From an uncultured Porphyromonadaceae bacterium (GTDB lineage Bacteria > Bacteroidota > Bacteroidia > Bacteroidales > UBA11471), in assembly GCA_900542765.1 (NCBI GenBank), contig UQOX01000002.1:1-64000 (forward strand): 64,000 nucleotides of DNA, in the 5' to 3' direction. A program made the position numbers and the translations under genes. Shown piece after piece: positions 1 to 9,301 of this stretch (position 1 is its first letter; every line of letters begins with the position of its first letter). Below the pieces are notes generated by a model. The model did not search any database. It saw only the letters and a list, made by a program, of their open reading frames with translations, and was not told where the DNA came from.

Positions 1-28
1 CCGCCCCCGCTTTTGTTTGTTGTCGGGA

Positions 29-553
29 TTATTGTTGCCGGCGGTATTTGTAGTAACGTATCATGTCGGAAATACCATATAGAACCATTGATATGCCGAA
101 AATCGTCATGATGAGATTGACCGTTCCGAATGGCTTGAATATCATGAAGAGTCCGGCTGCCGCAATGAGAATTGGCACGACATACATAATTGCAGGAATG
201 GGCATGAGGCTGCTCGAACGGATAAGTGCTGCGATTTCGGAAATGCTGGCCAAGAGCAATATGATGCCTAAGGCAATAAGTACGACGGCATTGAAGAAGG
301 AGGGCTGCAACAGCATCCACACGCCGATGATGAGGGCGCCTATGCTTTCGACGAGGACATAGCCCGGTAGTGGGGTTTCTCGATTTTTATAAGTGAAATA
401 TCCGATAATCGCCAGTACGGCGGGAATAGCCAAGATGGCACCGATGAGCATGATGACGATGTTGGGACCCAGTTGCGGATTGATGATGACAACTACGCCC
501 AAGGCGATTGCCAGCAGGTTGCGAATGATGGGATTTTTGAAGAGTGCTTCCAT
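29..553 (-). CDS. DUF308 / HdeD-like small membrane protein
   Basis: The 174-residue product is almost wholly hydrophobic, with about six membrane segments in pairs joined by short polar turns, and a basic C-terminal tail (YYKYRRQQ). This matches the DUF308 family, whose best-known member is the acid-resistance membrane protein HdeD. The family has no defined reaction and acid resistance should not be assumed here. The start is the first in-frame ATG after a promoter -7 box at 580-587, and it is the start that leaves the first membrane segment intact. Monocistronic as far as visible; the next gene is divergent. Confidence 0.8.
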   Translation of the reverse strand: MEALFKNPIIRNLLAIALGVVVIINPQLGPNIVIMLIGAILAIPAVLAIIGYFTYKNRETPLPGYVLVESIGALIIGVWMLLQPSFFNAVVLIALGIILLLASISEIAALIRSSSLMPIPAIMYVVPILIAAAGLFMIFKPFGTVNLIMTIFGISMVLYGISDMIRYYKYRRQQ

Positions 554-579
554 AGATGAGGATATATGTTTTTGTATAA

Positions 580-587
580 CAAAGATA
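580..587 (-). promoter_or_regulatory. Bacteroidetes -7 promoter box for the DUF308 gene
   Basis: On the minus strand this reads TATCTTTG, an exact match to the TAnnTTTG -7 element used by the Bacteroidetes primary sigma factor, 27 bases before the DUF308 start. The -33 position is only T-rich (TTTT rather than TTTG). Confidence 0.5.
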
Positions 588-686
588 GCTCATTGATGTT
601 GAATAAAAATATTTCATACCGAAAAAAAGAACAACGTTTCTATCCCGGAGGATAATTTTCCATGGCTGAAAGTCGTTTTTTTCGGT

Positions 687-694
687 TATCTTTG
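687..694 (+). promoter_or_regulatory. Bacteroidetes -7 promoter box for the lipid kinase gene
   Basis: TATCTTTG on the plus strand, 28 bases before the lipid kinase ATG, matches the TAnnTTTG -7 element. No TTTG is present at the expected -33 distance, so the call rests on the -7 box and its position. Confidence 0.45.
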
Positions 695-722
695 TTGCAT
701 CAAAAAAACAGGCTCTTTCTGC

Positions 723-1688
723 ATGGCGCGAAAAAAAACATTATTTGTCATAAATCCGATTTCGGGAACTCATTCCAAGGCGAATATTCCCACATGGATC
801 GAGACGACTCTCGATAAAGACCTTTTCGAGCCGGAGGTTGTCTTTACCCAATACGGCGGTCATGCTTCGGAATTGGCGCGACAGGCCGTGGAGAAGGGGT
901 ATGATATGGTCGTTTCGGTGGGCGGTGACGGTACATGTAACGAAATAGCCAGTTCGCTTGTGCAGACCGATGTCGCGTTGGGTATCATACCCGTAGGTTC
1001 GGGAAACGGGTTGGCGCGGCATTTGGGAATACCGCTCAATCCCTTGCGTGCATTGCAAATCTTCAATGATGCCATTGTCGACAACATCGACTATTGCATG
1101 GCCAACGAACGGCCATTTTTCTGCACCTGTGGCATGGGATTCGATGCTTGGGTGAGTAAAAAATTTGCCGAAGACAAGCATCGCGGCAAGATGACCTACA
1201 TAAAGAAGGCTGTCGAAGAATACCTGACCTATAAGAACGAGGTTTATCGCATCGAGACGGCCGATGGCGTGATACAAGAAAAAGCTTTTATCGTTGCCTG
1301 CGGCAATACCTCGCAATATGGCAACAATGCCTATATTACTCCGCGGGCAAGTCTGCACGACGGGAAAATCGATGTGACGATTATGTTCCCTCTCACACCG
1401 ATTGACGTATTGCCTATGGCTGTGCAGTTGTTTACGAAATGGATTAGTGTCAGCCCGAATGTCAAGACATTTGAAACCCCTGCGTTGACCGTTACGCGTG
1501 AGCGTGAGGGTATAATGCATCTCGATGGCGAACCCGTTGAGATGTCGGAGCGCATCGATATTAAATGTGTCAAGGGCGGGTTGCGTGTGTTTGTTCCCCG
1601 AGAAGAATTACACAAGTCGGTGATTACCCCTATACAATCGTTGGTTTTCGACGTGGTCGATACCATAAAACATGAACTCGATATTTGA
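723..1688 (+). CDS. diacylglycerol kinase family lipid kinase (YegS/BmrU type)
   Basis: A 321-residue member of the DAGK catalytic family. Near the N-terminus are a NPISG segment (residues 11-15) and the GGDGT nucleotide-binding loop at 67-71, followed by GSGNGLAR, which is typical of YegS/BmrU and DgkB-like enzymes. These phosphorylate diacylglycerol or related lipids with ATP at the inner face of the membrane; the exact substrate cannot be read from sequence. The length is normal for the family and the gene is intact. It stands alone, divergent from the DUF308 gene. Confidence 0.88.
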   Translation: MARKKTLFVINPISGTHSKANIPTWIETTLDKDLFEPEVVFTQYGGHASELARQAVEKGYDMVVSVGGDGTCNEIASSLVQTDVALGIIPVGSGNGLARHLGIPLNPLRALQIFNDAIVDNIDYCMANERPFFCTCGMGFDAWVSKKFAEDKHRGKMTYIKKAVEEYLTYKNEVYRIETADGVIQEKAFIVACGNTSQYGNNAYITPRASLHDGKIDVTIMFPLTPIDVLPMAVQLFTKWISVSPNVKTFETPALTVTREREGIMHLDGEPVEMSERIDIKCVKGGLRVFVPREELHKSVITPIQSLVFDVVDTIKHELDI

Positions 1689-1934
1689 TTCCCCTGTGAC
1701 AGGTTGATGGACATGGGTGCATTCCTTTGGGAATGTCATGCCTTTAAAATGTGCGGGTAGTTTTTATTTCTTGATTCATTATTGTGTGAACTGGTTTCTT
1801 GATTTTGTAACTTATGTAAGTTTTCTTTGTTTGTAATATATTGATATATAGGTGCTAAATTTGCTGTTCTGATTGATTTTCAAAATATGGAATGCAGAAA
1901 AGTTTTCCAAAATAGAAAACTTTCTGTGAAAATA

Positions 1935-1966
1935 TTTGCTCCGATATTCTCTTCTTTGTACTTTTG
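1935..1966 (+). promoter_or_regulatory. full Bacteroidetes promoter driving the nrdDG riboswitch leader
   Basis: TTTG at 1935-1938 and TACTTTTG at 1959-1966 are separated by 20 bases, a full match to the TTTG-N19/20-TAnnTTTG consensus. Transcription would start around 1974, just before the cobalamin riboswitch aptamer, which supports both calls. Confidence 0.75.
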
Positions 1967-1974
1967 TCACACAT

Positions 1975-2160
1975 TCGGTTCTCAAATTCATTCAGAAAAA
2001 ATGAGATTAAAAGGGAATCCTGTGCAAGACAGGAACTATCCCCGTAGCTGTGAGCTTCGAATAAAGTCTGTTCAATAAAGTCACTGGTCGTTGAACCGCA
2101 CGACCGGGAAGGCGCAACAGATGGAGCGAGTCAGAAGACCTGCCGGGTGTTGAGTTGTAA
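1975..2160 (+). promoter_or_regulatory. cobalamin (adenosylcobalamin) riboswitch upstream of nrdDG
   Basis: The leader holds the ordered conserved blocks of the B12 element: AGGGAA followed by TCCTGTG near 2010-2025, the TATCCCCGTAGCTGTGAG block near 2038-2055, GTCACTGG near 2079-2086, GGGAAGGCGC near 2106-2115 and the B12 box GAGTCAGAAGACCTGCC at 2128-2144. After the aptamer comes about 120 bases of expression platform containing a GCTTCGG-GC-CGAAAGC hairpin near 2165-2180. It sits between a full promoter and nrdD, so B12 most likely represses this B12-independent ribonucleotide reductase operon. The kind of switch (terminator or translation block) is not clear. Confidence 0.93.
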
Positions 2161-2266
2161 ACGATGCTTCGGGCCGAAAGCAGGACAACAGGCACTCTCA
2201 TGCCTTATCCCTTCCGCTTTTTTCGTTGCATTTTGTATCGCATAAAATTTTTTTAATGCCCTCATT

Positions 2267-4474
2267 ATGATACAAACCATTATCAAACGTGACGGTCGCA
2301 TTGTCGGCTTCAACGAAGAGAAAATCATGGCGGCCATTCGCAAGGCAATGCTTCATACCGAAAAAGGAGAAGATGAGCCGCTCATTCGCAAAATTACCGA
2401 CCGCATTGCTTGCAACGGCCGCGAACAGATGAGTGTCGAGGAGATACAAGACTGGGTGGAGATGGAGTTGATGAAAAGTCCGCGCAAGGAGGTGGCCAAG
2501 AAATACATCGCCTATCGCGACCAGCGCAGCATTGCCCGTAAAGCCAAGACGCGTGAGATGTTCCTCGATATTATCAACGCCAAGTCGAACGATATCACCC
2601 GGGAGAACGCCAACATGAATGCCGACACGCCGGCCGGCATGATGATGAAGTTTGCCAGTGAGACCACCAAGCCTTTTGTCGATGATTACCTCCTGAGCGA
2701 TGAGACGCGCGATGCCCTCCGTCACGGATACATACATATACACGACAAGGACTATTACCCCACAAAGAGTTTGACCTGTGTGCAACACCCGCTCGACAAG
2801 ATTCTCAAAAAAGGGTTTTGTGCCGGTCACGGCGAAGCGCGTCCGGCCAAACGCATCGAGACGGCCAGCATATTGGGGTGCATATCCATGGAGACGGCAC
2901 AGAACGAGATGCACGGCGGTCAGGCCATTCCCGCGTTCGACTTTTACCTGGCCCCTTATGTGCGACTCAGTTACATCGAAGAGATAAAAGGGCTCGAAAA
3001 ATTTACCGCAGCCGACTATTCCCATCTCTATGATGCCCCCATCGATGATTATCTCTATCACGACCTCGACGGTCTCACGGGCGATGCCCGCATCAAACAG
3101 CAGGCCATCAATAACACGGTGCGACGCGTGCACCAGTCGATGGAGGCATTTATCCATAATATGAATGCAATACATTCCCGCGGTGGAAACCAAGTGGTTT
3201 TCAGTTCGATAAATTATGGAACCGACACATCGGCCGAGGGGCGTTGCATCATACGGGAAATTCTGATTAGCACCTAGGAAGGCGTGGGGAATGGTTCTAC
3301 GGCCATATTCCCCATACAAATCTGGAAAAAGAAACGGGGGGTAAGTTATCTGCCTACCGACCGCAACTACGACCTCTATTGCTATGCCTGCCGAGTGACG
3401 GCCCGTCGTTTCTTCCCCAACTTCCTCAATCTCGACGCCCCCTTCAATCACCATGAACAGTGGCGCGAAGATGACCCCGAACGTTATAAATACGAGGTGG
3501 CGACGATGGGTTGCCGCACCCGTGTGTTTGAAAATCGGTTCGGAGAGAAAACCTCCATTGGCCGGGGAAATCTCTCTTTTACGACGCTCAACCTGCCGCG
3601 CATGGCCATAGAGTGCATGTCGATAACCAATCGCGAAGACCGCATCAATGCCTTTTTTGCCAAGCTCGATGAGATTCTCGATGTGACGGCCCGTCAGTTG
3701 GAAGACCGGTACAATTTCCAGAAAACCACATTGGCCAAGCAGTTCCCGTTGTTGATGTCGATGTTGTGGGTGGGGTGTGAAAAACTCAAACCCGAAGAGC
3801 CCATAGCCGATATCATCAATCAAGGAACCTTGGGCATCGGATTCATCGGACTGGCCGAGACGCTGGTGGCTCTCACGGGCAAGCATCACGGCGAAGATGC
3901 CGACGCTCAGGCACTGGGGTTGCGCATCATCACTTACATGCGCGACAGGGCCAACGAATTTTCTGCGCAGTACCACCATAATTTCAGTATCTTGGCAACT
4001 CCGGCCGAAGGTTTGTCGGGAAAATTTACCGCCAAGGACCGCAAGGAATTTGGTATCATACCCGGCGTTACCGACAAGGAATACTATACCAATTCCAACC
4101 ATGTGCCGGTTTACTATAAGTGCAGCCCCCGCCATAAGGCCGAGGTTGAGGCACCTTATCACGACCTCACGCGCGGCGGACACATCTTCTATGTCGAGAT
4201 CGATGGCGACGCCACGCACAATCCCGAGGCCATCATGGATATTGTCGACTTGATGGACAAATACGACATCGGCTACGGGTCGGTCAATCACAACCGGAAC
4301 CGTTGCATGGATTGCGGGTATGAAGACGCACAAGACGGTCTCGACGTGTGCCCCCAATGCGGAAGTCACCACATCGACCGCCTGCAACGCATTACCGGTT
4401 ACCTCGTTGGGGCGACCGACCGTTGGAATCACGCAAAACTGGCAGAACTGCATGACCGTGTCGTCCATAAATAA
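2267..4474 (+). pseudogene. nrdD: anaerobic (class III) ribonucleoside-triphosphate reductase NrdD, interrupted by an in-frame amber codon
   Basis: NrdD makes deoxyribonucleotides by glycyl-radical chemistry without oxygen or B12. The 735-codon frame has an N-terminal ATP cone (residues about 1-90), a central domain including the MGCRTRV segment whose cysteine is the likely thiyl site (inference), a zinc site with CMDC and CPQC near residues 683-704, and the glycyl-radical motif RITGYLVG near the C-terminus. Codon 337 (3275-3277) is TAG: the frame reads EILIST, stop, EGVGNGSTAIFPIQIW with no frameshift and full conservation on both sides. Family members carry an ordinary residue there, probably Tyr or a similar one, so a single base change explains it. 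Read literally, the gene gives fragments of 336 and about 396 residues, neither functional alone. A sequencing error, a recent nonsense mutation or amber suppression are all possible; TAG ends other genes here (cbpM), so genome-wide reassignment is unlikely. Confidence 0.85.
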
Positions 4475-4487
4475 CGATTCAGCAACG

Positions 4488-4988
4488 ATGCTCTCGGTGC
4501 TTGACATCATCGAGGGAACCTCGGTCGACGGGGTGGGGTTGCGCACTTCGATATACTTTGCCGGTTGCGAAAACGGTTGCGTGGGCTGTCACAATCCCCA
4601 GTCGTGGGATATGGACAATGGTGTGAGATATTCGGTCGAGTATCTGTACGAGCGAGTTCGTTCCGCCGATATGCCGGTGACTTTTTCGGGTGGCGACCCC
4701 ATGTTGCAGGCGGCTTCGCTGCTGCCTTTGGCCCGGCGCATCAAGGAGGAGGCGCATAAGAACATCTGGTGCTATACGGGCTATCGGTTCGAATCCCTGT
4801 TGGAGAGGCCGGTCACCCGGGAATTGCTGGCCTATGTCGATGTTTTGGTCGACGGCCCTTTCATATTAGCCGAAAGAGACTTATCTTTGCATTTCAGGGG
4901 AAGCCGCAACCAGCGTCTTATCGACGTGCCGCGTTCCCTGAAAGAAGCACACACAATAGAATATCTGTTACAAATGCACATTCGATGA
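4488..4988 (+). CDS. nrdG: anaerobic ribonucleotide reductase activating protein (radical SAM)
   Basis: This 166-residue radical SAM enzyme generates the glycyl radical on NrdD using S-adenosylmethionine and a 4Fe-4S cluster. The opening LDIIEGTSVDGVGLRTSIYF is typical of NrdG, and the cluster motif CENGCVGC has the NrdG-type CX3CX2C spacing. FSGGDPM is the SAM-binding GGEP-like motif. I chose the ATG at 4488, since the next upstream ATG (4452) would overlap nrdD by 23 bases and add residues unlike the family. It lies 13 bases after nrdD, so the two are co-transcribed under the cobalamin riboswitch. The gene is intact although its partner carries a stop. Confidence 0.93.
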   Translation: MLSVLDIIEGTSVDGVGLRTSIYFAGCENGCVGCHNPQSWDMDNGVRYSVEYLYERVRSADMPVTFSGGDPMLQAASLLPLARRIKEEAHKNIWCYTGYRFESLLERPVTRELLAYVDVLVDGPFILAERDLSLHFRGSRNQRLIDVPRSLKEAHTIEYLLQMHIR

Positions 4989-5587
4989 GTATGAATATTG
5001 TCGTTTTCGCATCGCATGGGGGGTCGAACTTGCAAGCTGTCGTCGATGCCGTGGCCGAAGGTCGCATCGATGCCGATATAAAAGCGGTCATCAGTAACAA
5101 TTCGGGCGCTTTTGCCCTTGAACGGGCCCGTCAGGCAGGAATCCCCGCCTATCATGTCAGTCTGAAAACCGAGGGCGATGAAGCCGCCCTGTCGCAGAAG
5201 TTGTTGACCCTTCTCGCCGAAAAAGAGACCGATATTATCTTGTTGTTGGGATATATGCGCATGTTGCCGGTCGAGGTGTTGAAGCGTTATCACAACCGCA
5301 TATTCAACATACACCCGGCACTTTTGCCGCGGTATGGCGGGAAAGGCATGTATGGCATACATGTGCATGAAGCGGTGATTGTTTCCGGCGACACGGTGTC
5401 GGGGGTTACCATACATCGGGTCGATGAGGCTTATGACCGGGGAGAGATTGTCGCACAGGCCGAGGTGCCGGTTAGGCCCGGCGATACGCCCGACACTCTT
5501 GCGGCTCGCGTTTTGGAGCGTGAACATACCTTCTTGGTCGAGACCCTTGGCCGCATAATCGGTGGAGAAATTCATTTGGGAGACTGA
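4985..5587 (+). CDS. purN: phosphoribosylglycinamide formyltransferase
   Basis: PurN transfers a formyl group from 10-formyl-THF to GAR in purine synthesis. The 200-residue product starts MNIVVFASHGGSNLQA and carries the NIHPALLPRYGG motif with the catalytic His region, then VSGVTIHRVDEAYDRGEIVAQ with the catalytic Asp region, all typical. The start ATG overlaps the nrdG stop (ATGA at 4985-4988), suggesting translational coupling; the ATG at 4991 is an alternative. Sitting at the end of the riboswitch-led nrdDG transcript, it may be partly controlled by B12, although it could have its own internal promoter. A hairpin terminator follows. Confidence 0.93.
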   Translation: MSMNIVVFASHGGSNLQAVVDAVAEGRIDADIKAVISNNSGAFALERARQAGIPAYHVSLKTEGDEAALSQKLLTLLAEKETDIILLLGYMRMLPVEVLKRYHNRIFNIHPALLPRYGGKGMYGIHVHEAVIVSGDTVSGVTIHRVDEAYDRGEIVAQAEVPVRPGDTPDTLAARVLEREHTFLVETLGRIIGGEIHLGD

Positions 5588-5610
5588 TTTTCACCATAAC
5601 GAAACAGGAA

Positions 5611-5640
5611 GAGCCCGCAAACTTGTCTTTGCGGGCTCTC
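5611..5640 (+). terminator. intrinsic terminator after purN
   Basis: An 11-bp perfect stem, GAGCCCGCAAA at 5611-5621 and TTTGCGGGCTC at 5628-5638, is followed by a short T-rich stretch. It closes the nrdDG-purN transcript. Confidence 0.8.
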
Positions 5641-5766
5641 TTTGTATCCGGGCTTTCATTTGTGCCGTATTTTCGAGGAGAGGGGAGATGTGAAACAATT
5701 TTTTTGCTGATGGAATAAACTTTTCTCGACGATGCGAGTCTAATCCCGAAAATGCCAAACCATATC

Positions 5767-7632
5767 ATGAAAAGAAAATGTGCAAGGGTGGTTTTGTCGC
5801 TCGTCCTGTTGATAGGCTACCCGGTAATTTCCCGAGCCTTTGTGCCCGAAAAACTCGACCGCGGCCTGGTTGCCGTGAAAACTTCCGAAGGAGTTTTTAT
5901 CAGTTGGCGCTATCTTTCGACCGATAGCGACAGCACCCTTTTTGAACTCTATCGCGACGGAGAAAAGATAGGTGATGCTCCTTTTGTCTTGACCAATTAT
6001 CTCGATGCCGACGGGTGCGATACTTCGCATTATGTCGTGAAGACGTTTTGTGGCGGCAAGGAGTTGGAGTCGTCCCAACCCGTGACCCCGTGGCAACAAT
6101 CCTATCTGCGCATACATCTCGACCGTCCCGAGGAAGGCGTGACCCCTCCCTTCCATGCCATCAACCGCGGGCGTGACTTGAACCGTCCCAATGGCGAACG
6201 CTACCGCTATATTCCCGGCGATTGCAGCGTGGGTGATGTCGATGGTGACGGGCAATACGAAATCGTGCTCCGTTGGGATCCTACCAATGCCCGCGACAAT
6301 TCGTTCCGTGGCTATACCGGTGAGGTCTATCTCGATTGTTACAAACTCGACGGCACGCGTCTGTGGCGCATCAACTTGGGCAAGAATATTCGTGCCGGAG
6401 CGCACTATACCCAGTTTATGGTCTACGACCTTGATGGAGACGGACGTTCTGAGGTTGCCTGCAAAACGGCTCCGGGCACGGTCGATGGTGTAGGAGCGTA
6501 TGTCCTGCTCGAAGGTGATGACCCCCAGGCCGACTATCGCACGCCGACCGGCGACCAAGTGGTGGGTACAATTATGGACGGCCCCGAGTATCTTACCGTT
6601 TTCGACGGGGAAACAGGAGCTGCCCTGTCGACGGTTCCCTATCAGCCCGGGCGTGACATTACCCGCAAATGGGGCGATAACAAGGCCAATCGCAGCGAGC
6701 GTTATCTCGCCTGCGTAGCCTGTCTCGACGGTGTGCACCCCAGCTTGGTAATGTGTCGCGGGTATTATACCAATGCCTACCTGGTTGCCTATGATTTTGA
6801 TGGGACGCAGTTGAAACTTCGATGGTTCCACCGTTCCGAACGAAAAGGGAAAGGTCTCTATGGGGAAGGGGCGCACAGCCTCTCGGTCGCCGATGTCGAC
6901 GGCGATGGCTGTGATGAAATCATTTACGGGGCGGCGGTGCTCGACCACGATGGCACGGTGCTTCACCGCACCGGTCTCGAACATGGTGATGCGTTGCATG
7001 TTTCCGACTTGATGCCCGACCGTCCCGGCCTTGAAATTTTCATGATACATGAGGAGGCGGGAGGAGCCGACGTGCGTGATGCCCGCACCGGAGAAATCCT
7101 TTTCCGCGAAGACGACGATAAAGACACCGGCCGTGGTGTCGCTGCCGATATAGACCCTCGTTATCGCGGATTTGAGTTTTGGTCGCTTGCGTCGTCAAAT
7201 ATCTATTCGACCGATGGCTTCAAGGTAATTGCGCGTGGCCGCATTCCGGTAAATTTCCGCATCTATTGGGACGGAGACCTCTGTGATGAGTTGCTCGACG
7301 GAACCCGCATTTCAAAATGGATTCCCGAAAAGAACCGTTGTGAGACCTATGTCGATTTTCGGGAGTTGCAACCGGTATCTTCCTGCAACGGCTCCAAGAA
7401 AACCCCTTCGATAAGCGCCGACATATTGGGCGACTGGCGCGAAGAGGTCATATTGTGGGACCGCACGACAGCCTCGGATTTGGTGCTTTTCACCACGACG
7501 GCACCGACCTCATATCGCATACCCACGCTCATGCACGACCCTGTCTATCGCATGAGCATCGTATGGCAGAATGTCGCATATAACCAACCACCGCATCTCG
7601 GGTTTTATTTGCCCGACCGTTATGGCCGCTGA
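5767..7632 (+). CDS. secreted rhamnogalacturonan lyase, polysaccharide lyase family 11
   Basis: The 621-residue protein begins with a signal peptide (MKRKCARVVLSLVLL, then a cut near VISRA). Mature sequence FVPEKLDRGLVAVKTSEGVFISWRYL is the usual N-terminal fibronectin-like start of PL11 enzymes (YesW/YesX type), followed by an eight-bladed propeller with repeated calcium-type loops such as DVDGDGQYE, DLDGDGRSE and DVDGDGCDE. These cleave the alternating rhamnose/galacturonate backbone of rhamnogalacturonan I by elimination. Length is normal for the family. The ATG at 5752 is possible but would put five extra residues before the signal peptide. It stands alone, with no SusCD or regulator next to it. 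Confidence 0.9.
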   Translation: MKRKCARVVLSLVLLIGYPVISRAFVPEKLDRGLVAVKTSEGVFISWRYLSTDSDSTLFELYRDGEKIGDAPFVLTNYLDADGCDTSHYVVKTFCGGKELESSQPVTPWQQSYLRIHLDRPEEGVTPPFHAINRGRDLNRPNGERYRYIPGDCSVGDVDGDGQYEIVLRWDPTNARDNSFRGYTGEVYLDCYKLDGTRLWRINLGKNIRAGAHYTQFMVYDLDGDGRSEVACKTAPGTVDGVGAYVLLEGDDPQADYRTPTGDQVVGTIMDGPEYLTVFDGETGAALSTVPYQPGRDITRKWGDNKANRSERYLACVACLDGVHPSLVMCRGYYTNAYLVAYDFDGTQLKLRWFHRSERKGKGLYGEGAHSLSVADVDGDGCDEIIYGAAVLDHDGTVLHRTGLEHGDALHVSDLMPDRPGLEIFMIHEEAGGADVRDARTGEILFREDDDKDTGRGVAADIDPRYRGFEFWSLASSNIYSTDGFKVIARGRIPVNFRIYWDGDLCDELLDGTRISKWIPEKNRCETYVDFRELQPVSSCNGSKKTPSISADILGDWREEVILWDRTTASDLVLFTTTAPTSYRIPTLMHDPVYRMSIVWQNVAYNQPPHLGFYLPDRYGR

Positions 7633-7654
7633 TGAGGCATTTGCCCGTTTGTTC

Positions 7655-7692
7655 GGGGCGACTCCTGCCATAAACGTGACAGGTGCCGCCCC
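7655..7692 (+). terminator. probable terminator hairpin after the PL11 gene
   Basis: GGGGCG at 7655-7660 pairs with CGCCCC at 7687-7692, with an inner CCTG/CAGG stem, then GGATTATTTTTG. The remaining bases to 7923 contain no gene I can support; they should hold the cbpA promoter, which I could not place with confidence. Confidence 0.5.
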
Positions 7693-7923
7693 GGATTATT
7701 TTTGTCGGCTTCCCCCAAGATTTGCCGGGAGACGATGACGTGATGCCGTTTTGTTGTCGGGTACATTCTGTTTCTGCCTGGCTTATTGCCCCATCGTATA
7801 AAAAACGCTAATAATCAAGAAATTTTTCTGCCATTTCACTCACTCGGCATACATTTTGCATACTTATAAATGTGACGTCGCATGACGGCACAGGAAATAG
7901 AATCGACCATAAAAAGGAGTAGT

Positions 7924-8847
7924 ATGTCATATATCGATTATTACAAGATATTGGGCGTTGACAAAAATGCCACTCAGGAGGAGATAAAAAAAGCCTACCG
8001 TAAATTGGCTTGTGTGTATCACCCCGACCTGAATCCCAATGACCCATCGGCCAAGGAAAAATTCCAGCAACTGAACGAGGCCAATGAGGTATTGGGGGAT
8101 CCTGAGAAGCGGAAAAAATACGATGCTTACGGTGAAAACTGGAAACATGCCGATGAGTTCGAGGCTCGGAAGAAAGCCTATGGTTCCCAGACTGGCGCTG
8201 CGGGCGGCGATGGCGGGTATTGGTATTCGACCGACGGGACGCACTTCTCGGGGGGATTCGGTGGAGAAGGTTTCTCCGACTTTTTTGAAGAGCTTTTTGG
8301 AAAACACGATGCCTCTTCGAGAACAGGTCGCCGCAGCCGGTATCGTGGACAGGATATTCAGGCCGAGCTGCCTCTGACCTTGCGTGAAGCGGCCGTGACC
8401 CACCAGCAGACTTTTACCGTGGGCGGTGAGAGGTTGAGAATCACGGTCCCGGCCGGAGTAGAGAACGGTCAGGTCATCAAACTCAAAGGTTATGGAGGTA
8501 AAGGTGCCGACGGAGCTCCCGACGGAGACCTCTACATTACCTTTGTCGTTTCCGATGACCCGCAGTTCAAGCGCAAAGGCAATGACCTTTATACCGATCT
8601 CAACATCGACCTCTTCACGGCCGTGCTCGGTGGCGAGGTGATTGTCGATACCTTGAACGGACAGGTGAAGATGAAGGTGGCTCCCGGAACACAGAGCGAA
8701 AGCAAGATGCGACTCAAAGGAAAAGGATTCCCCGTCTATAAGGAAGAGGGACACGCGGGCGACCTAATTGTTGCTTGTCATGTAACCATTCCTACCCATC
8801 TTTCGCCACGGCAGAAAGAGCTTTTCGAACAGTTACGGAATAGTTGA
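7924..8847 (+). CDS. cbpA: DnaJ-family co-chaperone, CbpA-like (curved DNA-binding protein)
   Basis: A type II J-domain protein of 307 residues. The J domain spans about residues 3-70 with the HPD motif (VYHPDLNP) that stimulates Hsp70 ATPase. A Gly-rich linker ([15 protein letters not shown]) follows, then two C-terminal substrate-binding beta domains. There is no zinc-finger domain, which separates it from DnaJ proper. The start at 7924 is preceded by AAAAAGGAGT, a rare clear Shine-Dalgarno here, and gives the canonical [11 protein letters not shown] opening; an upstream in-frame ATG at 7882 would add 14 unrelated residues. The next gene is its modulator CbpM, 21 bases downstream. Confidence 0.9.
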   Translation: MSYIDYYKILGVDKNATQEEIKKAYRKLACVYHPDLNPNDPSAKEKFQQLNEANEVLGDPEKRKKYDAYGENWKHADEFEARKKAYGSQTGAAGGDGGYWYSTDGTHFSGGFGGEGFSDFFEELFGKHDASSRTGRRSRYRGQDIQAELPLTLREAAVTHQQTFTVGGERLRITVPAGVENGQVIKLKGYGGKGADGAPDGDLYITFVVSDDPQFKRKGNDLYTDLNIDLFTAVLGGEVIVDTLNGQVKMKVAPGTQSESKMRLKGKGFPVYKEEGHAGDLIVACHVTIPTHLSPRQKELFEQLRNS

Positions 8848-8868
8848 AACATCTAAAACGAGAAGATT

Positions 8869-9171
8869 ATGACGAACGATTTCATTATCATAAGCGACTA
8901 TTGCAAAAGGTGTCACGTCGAGCCCGACTTTATCTTTACGTTGGGCGAAGACGGATTGATAGATATATCTGTTGTCGATGAGTTGAGATGCTTTCCCGAG
9001 GCTCAGTTGCCTGAGCTCGAACGCTATGTGCACCTTCATTATGACCTCTCGATAAACCACGAAGGACTCGGTGCCGTGCGTCACTTGCTGTCGCAAATCG
9101 AAGATTTGCAGAAAGAGGTGCTCCGCCTGCAAAACGAGTTGCGCTTCTATCGCTCATTCGACTGGGAATAG
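8869..9171 (+). CDS. cbpM: chaperone modulator CbpM
   Basis: A 100-residue protein with a MerR-like helix-turn-helix-type fold in the first half and a C-terminal coiled coil (IEDLQKEVLRLQNELRFY). This is the CbpM family, which binds the J domain of CbpA and blocks its co-chaperone and DNA-binding activity. Location directly after cbpA is the strongest support. It ends with TAG, showing that amber codons are used as stops in this genome. Confidence 0.85.
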   Translation: MTNDFIIISDYCKRCHVEPDFIFTLGEDGLIDISVVDELRCFPEAQLPELERYVHLHYDLSINHEGLGAVRHLLSQIEDLQKEVLRLQNELRFYRSFDWE

Positions 9172-9301
9172 ATTTTCCCGGTGTGGAAATGTGTACCGGC
9201 TCTTTCCTTGGACGAGAGATGCCATCGAGAAAAACTCCCCGGTTGCGGTATATGTCCGCGGCCGGGGAGTTTGTTTGGGGGCTGTCGAATCTCCGAAGAT
9301 G

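Noticed and set aside
1719..1736. Possible terminator after the lipid kinase gene
   Set aside because: Only a five- to seven-pair stem (ATTCC/GGAAT) with no T tract.
1887..2078. Small plus-strand frame ahead of nrdD
   Set aside because: Covers the promoter and first half of the riboswitch; no protein features.
2198..4546. A 782-codon open frame antisense to nrdD
   Set aside because: No resemblance to any protein; it mirrors the codon choice of nrdD (few TTA, CTA or TCA codons). The sense strand has full NrdD domains.
5740..7050. A 436-codon open frame antisense to the PL11 lyase
   Set aside because: Shadow frame; the sense frame matches PL11 throughout.
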